This document shows positions 11,390-19,010 of a stretch of DNA of 64,000 nt, one piece after another (the first letter of the stretch is position 1; every line of letters starts with the position of its first letter). This stretch comes from Paenibacillus tyrphae (GTDB lineage Bacteria; Bacillota; Bacilli; Paenibacillales; NBRC-103111): assembly GCF_027925525.1 (NCBI RefSeq), contig NZ_BSDJ01000015.1, forward strand, positions 1 to 64,000, given 5' to 3'. The position numbers and the translations under genes are program-made. The notes beneath the pieces were generated by a model. That model did not search any database. It was given only the letters and a program-made list of their open reading frames with translations, and was not told the DNA's origin.

Positions 11390-11693
11390 GAGGCACTAGT
11401 GATGGCTTCTCACTTGACAATACATCTTGCAGAACTTCATATAACACTTCCGTTCGATTTTCTATTGTGATGTAGCATTCTATCAGTTCTTGGTAAGCTT
11501 CGGGGAAAGCACTCGTGATCGCTTTAACCGTTTTAAATTCAGGACGCTTGGTCGATCCTTTTTCGAGTTTTTGAAGTACAGGTTTACCCACACCCGTTAA
11601 CCCCTCAAGTTCTGCATATGTCAAGTTTTTCTCTTTTCTAAGTTGGAAGATGATATCGGAGATGGTTTTATTGTGATTTAACATATCCACCAT
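11343..11693 (-). CDS. XRE-family DNA-binding protein, probably C-terminally truncated
   Basis: A 116-residue protein with an N-terminal helix-turn-helix of the Cro/CI type (about 8-62: ISDIIFQLRKEKNLTYAELE, then VGKPVLQKLEKG). After SSEK at about residue 95 the remaining 20 residues are encoded antisense to the transposase-like tail, so the native C-terminus seems lost. The start ATG 11693 follows AAGGAAGG. Intact relatives often have a long C-terminal helical-repeat domain; none is present here. Whether the stub is functional is unknown. Confidence 0.7.
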   Translation of the reverse strand: MVDMLNHNKTISDIIFQLRKEKNLTYAELEGLTGVGKPVLQKLEKGSTKRPEFKTVKAITSAFPEAYQELIECYITIENRTEVLYEVLQDVLSSEKPSLVPHQTTLILFCSRKIAA

Positions 11694-12002
11694 TACACAT
11701 AACCTTCCTTTTTATTCTATTATTTTACATTGGTTAATTATAGCGAAGTCGGTTTCATCTGACAATGAACTGTTTATTTCGATAATCGCCTAATTCTTAC
11801 TTGAAATACAGCGATTCGATAAATTTTTACAAAGTAGAAGCGATTGCTTGGAAATCACTGTAATTACTTTGCTTATATCAACTAATCAAGGGGATAAAAA
11901 ATAGACAGCTATCCCTATCCCATATTTTTCATAATTATGATATTTTTAGATTGTTCAATTTGATGCGCACAAATTGTTCAGAAAAAAACGGGAGGAATAT
12001 CC
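11694..12002. other. AT-rich intergenic stretch
   Basis: I see no gene. It holds the divergent upstream regions of the XRE stub and the secreted protein. ATTGTTCA occurs twice, at 11950-11957 and 11973-11980, just before the ribosome site GGGAGGA of the next gene, and could be a regulator site. Confidence 0.4.
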
Positions 12003-12668
12003 ATGAAAAAGTTTTGGAAAGTATCTGCAAACGCCGTTCTCGCCGCTGCGCTCGTCAGCTCCGTCGCCTTGGTGACACCTGCACAAGCTGCTACTGTGTC
12101 GCAAGATTTCAGCCAAGTTCAGGTTGACAAAAACCTGAAAAACAACGTGTTGACGAACATTTCCGCCATGTCTGCATATATTACAACAGGGGAAGATGGC
12201 TTGCTTCACATTGACCAAAACGCTGTCAATGTCGTAGGAAAGGAAACTTTTGAGGTCTACGAGAGAGGCGTCGCTTCACTAAATAAAGCCATTTCTGTTG
12301 GAGATATTAAGGTCGCTAATGGAACGCTTGTGGTTGATAAATCCCAGCTAACGATTCCGAGCGGTTCTCAGATTTCGCCAGCGGCCTATGGTAGCTTTTA
12401 TTGGTGGGGTTACGCACTGACTTTGACTCAACAAGAATCCGCTAACCTCGCATATAATCTAACGCAATCCGGTACCGTAATGGCAGCGGCTGCGGCAATT
12501 TCTGGTTTGATCCCTACTCCTCCGACAAAGCTTGTGCAAGCTATCGCTTATGCCGTGTCATTGGGTGTTGGTCTTCTTGCCAACAAAATCAATTTTGAAA
12601 ATAAAGGAAATGGTGTTACACTGAATATACACTATGTTGGCTTCATCAATGTCACTTCAAACCCCTAA
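12003..12668 (+). CDS. Secreted protein of unknown function with hydrophobic C-terminal half
   Basis: A 221-residue protein with a clean Sec signal peptide (cleavage after AQA, residue 29-30). The mature part begins ATVSQDFSQ. The C-terminal half has a YWWGYALTL motif, an alanine-rich hydrophobic helix (near 155-170), a second apolar stretch (AIAYAVSLGVGLLA) and a GNGVTLNIHY segment near the end. This resembles a widespread group of uncharacterised Firmicute exported proteins with a W-G-Y motif and a GNGV tail. The next gene, 18 bases on, encodes a small membrane protein. A toxin-and-immunity reading is possible but not shown. Start ATG with CGGGAGGA upstream. Confidence 0.75.
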   Translation: MKKFWKVSANAVLAAALVSSVALVTPAQAATVSQDFSQVQVDKNLKNNVLTNISAMSAYITTGEDGLLHIDQNAVNVVGKETFEVYERGVASLNKAISVGDIKVANGTLVVDKSQLTIPSGSQISPAAYGSFYWWGYALTLTQQESANLAYNLTQSGTVMAAAAAISGLIPTPPTKLVQAIAYAVSLGVGLLANKINFENKGNGVTLNIHYVGFINVTSNP

Positions 12669-12686
12669 TGACAAGGAGGTGAACGA

Positions 12687-12947
12687 GTGATACTCTCAGT
12701 AACAGCCGTGATGATATGCATGATACTGGGATATTCGATTTTGTCTCTTTTGGCTCTGAAATTTATACTGAAAAGATTTTCCGTGAATGTTCCTTTCATT
12801 GTATTTTCTTTTATCCTCATCGGGCTTGGGCTCTTTCAGCAAATTCAACAGGGAAGAGTGATTCCCAGCACAAATTTCATTTTGATTCTGATTGCTGGCT
12901 TTGCGCTGCGGATGATATTTGCGAAGAAGTCTAAAAAAGTAAACTAA
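12687..12947 (+). CDS. Small membrane protein, paralogue A
   Basis: An 86-residue protein with three hydrophobic segments (about 3-27, 33-50, 62-78) and a lysine-rich end. Start GTG 12687 after AAGGAGGTG. It is closely similar along its whole length to the protein at 14597-14851 (shared ILSVTA, LKRFSVNVP, LFQQ, SKKV). It lies 18 bases after the secreted protein, so they are probably co-transcribed, and ends at a terminator that is also duplicated. The function is unknown; an immunity role for the secreted partner is a guess. Confidence 0.7.
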   Translation: MILSVTAVMICMILGYSILSLLALKFILKRFSVNVPFIVFSFILIGLGLFQQIQQGRVIPSTNFILILIAGFALRMIFAKKSKKVN

Positions 12948-12959
12948 AAAGTTTGCTTT

Positions 12960-12989
12960 CCCCCGTCAGCTATGCCGACGGGGGTTTTT
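12960..12989 (+). terminator. Terminator after small membrane protein A
   Basis: CCCCCGTCAGC and GCCGACGGGGG arms around TAT, then TTTTT (12985-12989). Confidence 0.9.
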
Positions 12990-13057
12990 ACTATTGTGCC
13001 GGTTGCTCGGATGCCTTCCTCAGCTCATTCGCCGGCCAGTGAGTATAAATTATGGGT

Positions 13058-13135
13058 ATGTTAATTGAGGTTTTAATTCCTTTGTATGCGGATAAACATT
13101 ATCAATTTACGAATTGGTGGAATTACGACATATGA
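13058..13135 (+). CDS. Possible 25-residue peptide or remnant ahead of SUKH gene
   Basis: ATG 13058 opens a short frame (MLIEVLIPLYADKHYQF, ending NWWNYDI) whose stop overlaps the next start in an ATATGA arrangement. No convincing ribosome site is present. It could be a coupling leader or the end of a lost gene. Confidence 0.25.
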   Translation: MLIEVLIPLYADKHYQFTNWWNYDI

Positions 13136-13707
13136 ACAAAATTATATATCTGACCTTGAGAAGCTTAAAGGCTCGTTTAGCGAAACAACCGATCCTATGG
13201 GTTCAAAGAGGATTGGGCTATGTTAAACCTTGTACATGCGCCTTTTACAAAGCCGCTACGCCAGATCAAATCTATAGCTTTGTAAAAGAGACAGGCTTTT
13301 TCTTGCCAACAAGTTACATAGATTTCTTAAAAATGCACGATGGCGCGATATTATTTCAAGACCAGTCCGAGTATGTTGAATCTCCTTGGTATATTTTTGG
13401 CTTGGAGGAAATTATCGAATACTCGGAACAAAATGAACTGCCTCCTAACCTGTATGCTATTGCGAAGTTTAATCAAACTATTATTTTTGTTGATTCGTCG
13501 CGGGTAAAAGAGGGAAGGGAAGACTACTTATTTGAAGGCGCAACTATTGGCCATGAATATGAAGCAATTAATCTTAATTTCGAATTATGGTTTGAAAGAC
13601 TTATTGTTTCCCAAGGTGCATATTTCTGGTATTGGAACAATTATTCACCAAAAAACTATCAGCCAGAAGAGATTTCACTTGATGAGCTAAATGAAACGGA
13701 AGAGTAG
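13132..13707 (+). CDS. SMI1/KNR4 (SUKH) family protein, likely immunity type
   Basis: A 191-residue cytoplasmic protein with the SUKH pattern: ATPDQIYSFVKETGFFLPTS, then YIDFLKMHDGAILF, a WYIFGLEEI segment, and late aromatic residues (FELWFERLI). SUKH proteins are common immunity partners of polymorphic toxins. I chose ATG 13132, preceded by GGTGG at 13116-13120; GTG 13114 is in frame. No toxin gene is adjacent, so it is an orphan. AT-rich codon use differs from the origin block and fits acquisition. Confidence 0.8.
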   Translation: MNKIIYLTLRSLKARLAKQPILWVQRGLGYVKPCTCAFYKAATPDQIYSFVKETGFFLPTSYIDFLKMHDGAILFQDQSEYVESPWYIFGLEEIIEYSEQNELPPNLYAIAKFNQTIIFVDSSRVKEGREDYLFEGATIGHEYEAINLNFELWFERLIVSQGAYFWYWNNYSPKNYQPEEISLDELNETEE

Positions 13708-13828
13708 TAAAGTCTGAAAAGTTTGAAAGCACCTCCGCCAGCTGGTCAAAACCCCAAATAGCGGACATTGAAATTGGTCTGTTCATATGATATGGTTTAT
13801 TTTGTAAATAAAGGAGTAGGAAGACCAT

Positions 13829-14442
13829 ATGAGACAATGTAAAGTTGTTTTTATGGCCTGTGCATTAGCACTTGTTTGGGGATGCAGCCAACAGCAACCT
13901 GTAACGGACTCCACTAAAAACGAGCAGAAGGGGCAACCAAGTCAACAAGCGTCCTCTGTAGATCGTCAAAAAAATGAACAAAATGAAATTTGGAAATTGG
14001 CTGCACAGGGGAAGTTAAAGGGAGTTGATCTTTCAGTTAAGTCAACTAAGAGTGAAATCATTAAGAAATATGGGAAACCACTGGAGACTGGAAGCTCAGA
14101 ATATGGATTTCAACTTAGGTATGATGGCTTTATATTTGAATTTCCAAATAACTTCGTCGTTAAAGATGGTCAAAACGAAAAACTGGTAACAATCTTAAAA
14201 TTGGAGGAGCTTGAAGAGTCTAGTCAAGCAACTTCTATATATGTTAAACCTATGGTATTGGATTGGAAAGGAACCACCTCCGATGTTAAGAAATTTTTGG
14301 AGAGCCTGACCAATTTGTCAATGATCAAGCATACGGTGGGTGGCATCTGATATATACTATCGAAAATTCAGGAAAGACTTATCATTTAACTTTTAGTGCT
14401 GATACAGAGAACGGTGAGATCAAAGAGATTAAATTGTCATAA
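13829..14442 (+). pseudogene. DUF4309-type lipoprotein, frameshifted
   Basis: Starts ATG 13829 after AAAGGAGTAGG with a lipoprotein-like signal (VWGC). The first frame reads IWKLAAQGKLKGVDLS, then KKYGKPLETGS and QLRYDGFIFEF, and stops at 14350. From AAATTTTT (14291-14298) a different frame gives FGEPDQFVNDQAYGGWHLIY and HLTFSADTENGEIKEIKLS, ending at TAA 14440-14442. Together they give one protein of about 200 residues with the two GKP/GEP repeats of DUF4309. A one-base change in the T run is the simplest explanation; sequencing error is possible. Confidence 0.7.
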
Positions 14443-14596
14443 TGATAGATGGCGTAAGCCTGGAAGCACCAGCGAAGGCCCCCTGCCAACGTAGCTGATG
14501 GGGGTATTGATTGTTATATACGCCTTGCTGCTGGTACTCACATGTCATGGCTTACTACAACACCAATTAATTCCTTTCAAAAGGGAGGGTGACAAG

Positions 14597-14851
14597 GTGA
14601 TACTCTCGGTCACAGCGATCATGCTATGCATGATGCTGGGGTATGCGATTTTGGGGCTTCTGGTTCTAAAATTCCTGCTGAAAAGGTTTTCGGTAAACGT
14701 CCCTTACATTGTTGCTTCTTTCATTCTCATGGGAATTTTGCTCTTTCAACAGGTTTATCAAGGAAAAGTGATAATGAGCAGCATATTCATTATGGTTTTA
14801 ATTGCTGCATTTGTATTGGATATGATGAAGCAATCTAAAAAAGTGGGCTAA
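14597..14851 (+). CDS. Small membrane protein, paralogue B
   Basis: An 84-residue protein with three hydrophobic segments, the paralogue of the protein at 12687-12947. I chose GTG 14597 because it matches the paralogue start and follows GGGAGGGTG (14583-14591). An in-frame GTG/ATG reading from 14498 would add 33 mostly hydrophobic residues and cannot be excluded. It ends 26 bases before a terminator. Function unknown. Confidence 0.65.
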   Translation: MILSVTAIMLCMMLGYAILGLLVLKFLLKRFSVNVPYIVASFILMGILLFQQVYQGKVIMSSIFIMVLIAAFVLDMMKQSKKVG

Positions 14852-14877
14852 ATAACTTGCTTTCCCCGTCGCTATGT

Positions 14878-14904
14878 CCCCACCTTTATACGTGGGGATT
14901 TTTT
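14878..14904 (+). terminator. Terminator after small membrane protein B
   Basis: CCCCAC and GTGGGG arms with loop CTTTATAC, then ATTTTTT. The preceding GCTTTCCCCGTCGCTATG matches the start of the terminator after paralogue A, so gene and terminator were duplicated together. Confidence 0.8.
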
Positions 14905-14947
14905 AATTATTAGTAATATTATGTATTAAGGAAAGGAAGTGATGAAT

Positions 14948-15187
14948 ATGAGCAGGAGAACGGCTGGGGTTATTCTTTTAGCTATTTCTGCTTTTCTTAC
15001 AGGAGTCAAATACTTAACCGCATCGATTTATTCAACATCATCGCCTGCCACTGTTTATGGCCCAGATTCTTTCAAACAGTGGTTAGATTATGTAGGGGGG
15101 AATTTAACCACTTACAGTATAATCACTCTAATCGTCGGAATTATTTATCTGATTCTTGCTGAGATTTATGATTTCGACAAAAAATGA
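14948..15187 (+). CDS. Small two-helix membrane protein
   Basis: A 79-residue protein with two hydrophobic segments (about 6-25 and 51-70) separated by a polar outer part and ending in DFDKK. AAGGAAG (14932-14938) fits ATG 14948 best; GTG 14939 and ATG 14942 are also in frame. I do not recognise a family. Confidence 0.55.
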   Translation: MSRRTAGVILLAISAFLTGVKYLTASIYSTSSPATVYGPDSFKQWLDYVGGNLTTYSIITLIVGIIYLILAEIYDFDKK

Positions 15188-15289
15188 GCTTTTAGGTTCT
15201 GTAAAGAAAATTTTTACAATATATTGGTAACGTGGCTTTTTTTAATTTTGGGATGGTTAAAATAACATTCTTAAAGAGGAGGAACACAA

Positions 15290-16009
15290 ATGCCGAACTT
15301 AGTGGGTGACTCTAATACTCAAAATGTTCCTGCAGTGTTTGGTAATAATACCGATGGTGGTACAGGTGTATATGGGCAAAGCATAAATGGATGGGGTACG
15401 TCGGGCCGTAGTGAAACGAGTACGGGTGTAGCTGGGTTAAGTACAAGTGGTACAGGTGTGGTCGGAGGAAGTCAAAATGGAACGGGTATACATGCGAATA
15501 GTTCAAAGCACATCGCCCTTTACGCTGAAGGAGGCGGTGTCCCACCAGTTTTAGTTGTTAAACATATTGGGTCAGGGCCTCTTATCACTGGCTTGGACCG
15601 AGAAAGTAATCAGGTCTTCCGGTTTTTTAATAATGGCGACGTCTCGACAGCAGGTAACGTCTGGGCACACGAGGTTAAGCTCACCAGTGACAAGAATGTT
15701 AAGAAGAATTTCTCGAGCGTCAACACACTCGAGATTCTTAACAAATTAGAAAGTATGCCAATTCAGTCTTGGAGCTATAAAGATGACACGTCCAGTGAGC
15801 GTCACATTGGCCCGACTGCTCAGGATTTCGATGCCACTTTCGGATTTAATGGTGATGATGATACACACATCTCAAGCATAGATTTGCATGGCGTAGCCTT
15901 GGCTGCTATTCAAGGTTTAAACGAAAAACTTATAGCTGAAAATGCTGAGTTACATATGAATTTAGCTAAACTTGAGGCACGTCTTTCTGCGCTTGAGTCC
16001 AAGGGCTAA
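15290..16009 (+). CDS. Short tail-fibre/spike protein with S74 intramolecular chaperone
   Basis: A 239-residue protein. Residues 1-90 are glycine- and threonine-rich short repeats (GTGVYGQS, GTGVVGGS, GTGIHANS), typical of trimeric beta-helical fibres. Residues from about 130 form a Peptidase_S74 domain: TSDKNVKKNF supplies the Ser133/Lys138 pair with the five-residue spacing of endosialidase chaperones, followed by HIGPTAQDF and a terminal coiled coil (AAIQGLNEKLIAENAEL). The family trimerises and then self-cleaves before the serine. AGAGGAGG precedes the ATG. No other phage structural gene lies nearby. Confidence 0.85.
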   Translation: MPNLVGDSNTQNVPAVFGNNTDGGTGVYGQSINGWGTSGRSETSTGVAGLSTSGTGVVGGSQNGTGIHANSSKHIALYAEGGGVPPVLVVKHIGSGPLITGLDRESNQVFRFFNNGDVSTAGNVWAHEVKLTSDKNVKKNFSSVNTLEILNKLESMPIQSWSYKDDTSSERHIGPTAQDFDATFGFNGDDDTHISSIDLHGVALAAIQGLNEKLIAENAELHMNLAKLEARLSALESKG

Positions 16010-16027
16010 ACCAAATAAAGGAGTTAA

Positions 16028-16060
16028 GAAAAAGGACCGGAAAATGGTCCTTTTTCTTTT
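16028..16060 (+). terminator. Terminator after the S74 protein
   Basis: Eleven-base arms GAAAAAGGACC (16028-16038) and GGTCCTTTTTC (16046-16056), then TTTT. Confidence 0.9.
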
Positions 16061-16249
16061 GATGAAATATCAACATAAGTATTTAACAGAGCTTATTTGT
16101 AAAAAAATAGTCCCCAAATTCTTAATAAACTTGTTATGTAAGCATGACATGAAAAGAATATGCTTTTTTAAATTTTATTGACAAGCATGGACAGACACGA
16201 AATTTGGGTAATCACGTAATTTATATAAAATCTAAAGGGGGATGAACAT

Positions 16250-16885
16250 TTGAAAATATATTGTAGACATCCGTTTAATACGACAGCACGAGTCCAACGG
16301 ACTAAAGATTGTCTAATTAATCCCGATGACCCTAATAATAATCATCCGGGTGCGAGAGACTATAATTTTCCTGGTATGCCATATGGAGAGCCTGTTTATG
16401 CCATGGAATCTGGCGTAGTAGCTGATATAAGGCGAGGTAGACAACATTGTGACACTGCGAACTGCAAAATGCAAGCTAATAATGTTGTAATCCAAGCAGT
16501 TGATGGGGATAGGTGGTTTACTGAATATGCTCATATAACACCAGCTCCCATATATCCTCCTTATTTACTTAATCCTCGGTATCCTGGACATATTGGACAA
16601 TTAAGACCTAGACCGCTAATGATTGGGCACAGAATCCAAGCTGGGCAACTAATTGGTTGGGTGGATAACTCCGGCTATACGGTGGGAGACCAAGCTCATC
16701 TTCATATTTCACGATTTCAAAATTTAGAACACGATGGAAAATCAACTTATGAATCACTTTCAAATTATATCGGACATACTTGTGATTGGCGTATAGCCCT
16801 TGTCGATACACATTACGTACCATTAGAGTGTATGTCACATTCACCTACCCCTGGCCATCCTCATCCATGGCACTTATTACCTTGA
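16250..16885 (+). CDS. M23-type metallopeptidase domain protein without signal peptide
   Basis: A 211-residue protein with the LytM fold ligands: His32 and Asp37 in HPGARDYNF (spacing one residue longer than usual), YGEPVYAMESGVV, His95 in YAHI, and H150-L-H152 in AHLHIS. Such enzymes cut peptidoglycan cross-bridges. There is no signal peptide or wall-binding domain, so it may leave the cell by lysis or another route, or act as a scaffold. Start TTG 16250 follows AAAGGGGG. Five cysteines are unusual for this family. Confidence 0.75.
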   Translation: MKIYCRHPFNTTARVQRTKDCLINPDDPNNNHPGARDYNFPGMPYGEPVYAMESGVVADIRRGRQHCDTANCKMQANNVVIQAVDGDRWFTEYAHITPAPIYPPYLLNPRYPGHIGQLRPRPLMIGHRIQAGQLIGWVDNSGYTVGDQAHLHISRFQNLEHDGKSTYESLSNYIGHTCDWRIALVDTHYVPLECMSHSPTPGHPHPWHLLP

Positions 16886-17024
16886 CACAGGCTCAATTCA
16901 AATTGAATATTAATATTAAATTTTTAATATTCGTAATAATTTTAATTTTAGAACTTATTTTCGCTAACCTTACATCTCCAGAATTTCCAATATAACAGTA
17001 TTAAAAAGGTTGGGGAAAATCAAA

Positions 17025-17129
17025 ATGAAGGAGTTACCGGAAATTAGAGTTACCACATCAGGTGAGCCCACACCAGAAAATTTGAAGAAGCTTGCCGACT
17101 ATTTAGTTCAAGTAGTGCAACAACAGTAG
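17025..17129 (+). CDS. 34-residue protein next to recombinase remnant
   Basis: ATG 17025 with GGGGAA upstream. It reads MKELPEIRVTTSGEPTPEN and continues LKKLADYLVQVVQQQ. Very short conserved genes of this type sit beside large serine recombinases in Firmicute integrated elements. It lies 15 bases before the recombinase remnant. Confidence 0.5.
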   Translation: MKELPEIRVTTSGEPTPENLKKLADYLVQVVQQQ

Positions 17130-17143
17130 CACTGCTTTTTTAT

Positions 17144-17563
17144 TTGTTTAAAAAGTTGTATTCAGTTACAAAACAAACAGGACATGAACCACTATTGGAA
17201 ATCGAGCGGCAAATGGAACAGCTAAAATTTGACCTCAACGGGTTGGTAAACCTGAAGATCCGGGATAAGATTGACGAAGCAGTGTACAATGAAGAAAATA
17301 CCAGAATCTCGGGCGAGCTGAACGAACTTCGACAAAAGAAATCCCTGCTGGATAAAGATAATGACCAAAAAGCCCAAATCAAGGAACGTGTCGATGAAAT
17401 CATACAAGTACTACGCTTACGGCAAGAATTACTCGAACAATTTGACGATAGCCTATTTCATGCGCTGGTGGAGAAGATAACTATTCTCTCGCCAGCGCAT
17501 TTTGTTTTTACTTTAAAAAGTGGGATGGAGATAACTGAGTTAGCGAATTATTCGATAATCTGA
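17144..17563 (+). pseudogene. C-terminal fragment of a large serine recombinase
   Basis: The 139-residue open frame is a long coiled coil (about 20-100) followed by LFHALVEKITILSPAHFVFTL and KSGMEI, which is the characteristic C-terminus of phage/transposon large serine recombinases. The catalytic Ser domain, recombinase domain and zinc ribbon are missing. The TTG at 17144 is not a credible native start. It marks the edge of a decayed integrated element. Confidence 0.8.
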
Positions 17564-17725
17564 CGAGTGTAAGGCGGGGTAAATGATTCGAATCCCGTCT
17601 TGAACTCCTTGCATATAGAGCCAATCTTTTTCGATATTATGCTTGTGGTTTAGTGTATCCTCCCACTCACTCAAAAGAACGAGTAGACCATCATCTGCCA
17701 AGCTTTGTTGCAGGAGAACTACCAG
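17540..17725 (-). pseudogene. Possible decayed phage-type small gene, antisense
   Basis: The - strand reads without stop LLQQSLADDGLLVLLSEWED, then TLNHKHNIEKDWLYMQGVQD and GIRIIYPALHSSDYRIIR, ending at 17540-17542. The W-E-D and Y-x-Q-G-x-x-D-G pattern is seen in small proteins of Firmicute phages. No good start codon or ribosome site is present. It overlaps the end of the recombinase remnant. Confidence 0.3.
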
Positions 17726-17811
17726 TAAATAACTTCAACTGCATAGGTCATGCTATGAAGCGACACCAAACAATTAATGTAATATAATGACAATAAAAGG
17801 AGGGATGCAAT

Positions 17812-18066
17812 ATGTTTGGACCAACAGCGCTAATCATCGGATTTCTTTTATTGTCTGCATTGGTTATCGTACTTGGTGTAAAGCTTGTACTGAGAAGTAG
17901 TCCCAAGAAAGCTGACTTGGTGCTGATAGGCATTACATTCCTTTTCATAATTGCGGCTGCAATTTCTTCTTTTTATGGGAAACTCAATACAGGAATTCCA
18001 ATTTTCCTACTCTCAATTGCGTTAATTGTGATTGGAACAAGAACTTATAAACAAAAATCGAAGTAA
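17812..18066 (+). CDS. Small membrane protein with three helices
   Basis: An 84-residue protein with hydrophobic segments near 5-25, 35-55 and 60-76 and a basic end (YKQKSK). AGGAGGG (17800-17806) precedes ATG, and TAATATAAT (17778-17786) may be its -10 region. The layout resembles the paralogue pair at 12687 and 14597, but the sequence is different. Function unknown. Confidence 0.6.
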   Translation: MFGPTALIIGFLLLSALVIVLGVKLVLRSSPKKADLVLIGITFLFIIAAAISSFYGKLNTGIPIFLLSIALIVIGTRTYKQKSK

Positions 18067-18086
18067 TGAATGAAAAAGAAAAAAGG

Positions 18087-18110
18087 AAGGCAGACTTTGG
18101 TCTGCTTTCC
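18087..18110 (+). terminator. Terminator after the small membrane protein
   Basis: GCAGAC-TTTG-GTCTGC (18090-18105) followed by TTTCCCC; a short hairpin of moderate quality. Confidence 0.5.
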
Positions 18111-18204
18111 CCAGGCTGTTCTATTGTTCTAGTAGCGGTTCCGATAATTTGGACACCAAGTACAAAAATATATCCTGCATGGTAAGGTCGGGTGAGGCCT
18201 CTTT

Positions 18205-18957
18205 TCATTTTTTGAACAGAATGTCGCCCGTCTCTGTGGAAATGTTGAGCGTTGCACTCTCGGATTGAGCCTCACCCACATATCCATGAAGTTCATTGGA
18301 AACAACCGTTTTGGTATTTGTTGCTTTTTCAAGAGAAACCTGATTATCAATATTCCCTAGTTTTGCTGATAGACTTACATTTAGAGGTGCTAATTGATTA
18401 GGTAGATCGAATTCGACTTTACCAAGGTTAGTAGATATGTTACTACTTTTCTTGCCAATTACATCCTTTACGGTGATGTCGCCGGAGGTACTGGTGCTCA
18501 CATTTAAGTGTTGGACCGACAATTCTGACTCAACGGATATGTTGCCAAGTCCGTTATCTATCTCAAGGGAGTTGAAGTCTTTATAAGGAAGACGGATTGT
18601 TAACGATGGCAATGGCCCCATATTTATGCTTATCTTTTGTTTCTGTTTAAGCATAATCAGTAATGTTCCATCTTGGATCGACGTAGTCACGTCGGTATCT
18701 TTTGAATTGTCCTTGGATAGTTCCCATTCTGCTTGATTGATTTGTTTGTCGCCTATGACTGTAACTGTAGCAACGTCACTCTTGATTTTTAGGGAATGAA
18801 TGTTTTTTACATCAATTTGAGAATTATCTCCTTTTACTGAAGAGTTTTGCTGGGACGAACTTGGTGTACTAGTGACGGAGGATTCTTTCGTACATCCGGC
18901 GAGTACGATACTGGCAGCGGCCAGGAGAATCATAGCTAACTTCATGTTGTTATTCAA
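18205..18957 (-). CDS. DUF4097 family lipoprotein
   Basis: A 250-residue lipoprotein with lipobox LAGC near residue 22, a serine-rich linker, then repeating short beta strands (LEIDNGLGNISVESEL, LNVSTSTSGDITVKD, ATLNISTETGDILFKK) that form the beta-helix-like DUF4097 domain. Such proteins accompany two-component and ABC stress modules, and this one lies 53 bases after the ABC permease, probably in the same unit. Start TTG 18957 is supported by AAAGGAAG nine bases upstream. Confidence 0.85.
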   Translation of the reverse strand: MNNNMKLAMILLAAASIVLAGCTKESSVTSTPSSSQQNSSVKGDNSQIDVKNIHSLKIKSDVATVTVIGDKQINQAEWELSKDNSKDTDVTTSIQDGTLLIMLKQKQKISINMGPLPSLTIRLPYKDFNSLEIDNGLGNISVESELSVQHLNVSTSTSGDITVKDVIGKKSSNISTNLGKVEFDLPNQLAPLNVSLSAKLGNIDNQVSLEKATNTKTVVSNELHGYVGEAQSESATLNISTETGDILFKK

Positions 18958-19010
18958 AATGTTTATCTTCCTTTCTTCTGCATGAGATGTGTTGAATATA
19001 CTCTCCCAAG

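Noticed and set aside
16313..16844. Antisense frames within the M23 peptidase gene
   Set aside because: The + strand frame contains all metal ligands; the antisense frames show no motif.
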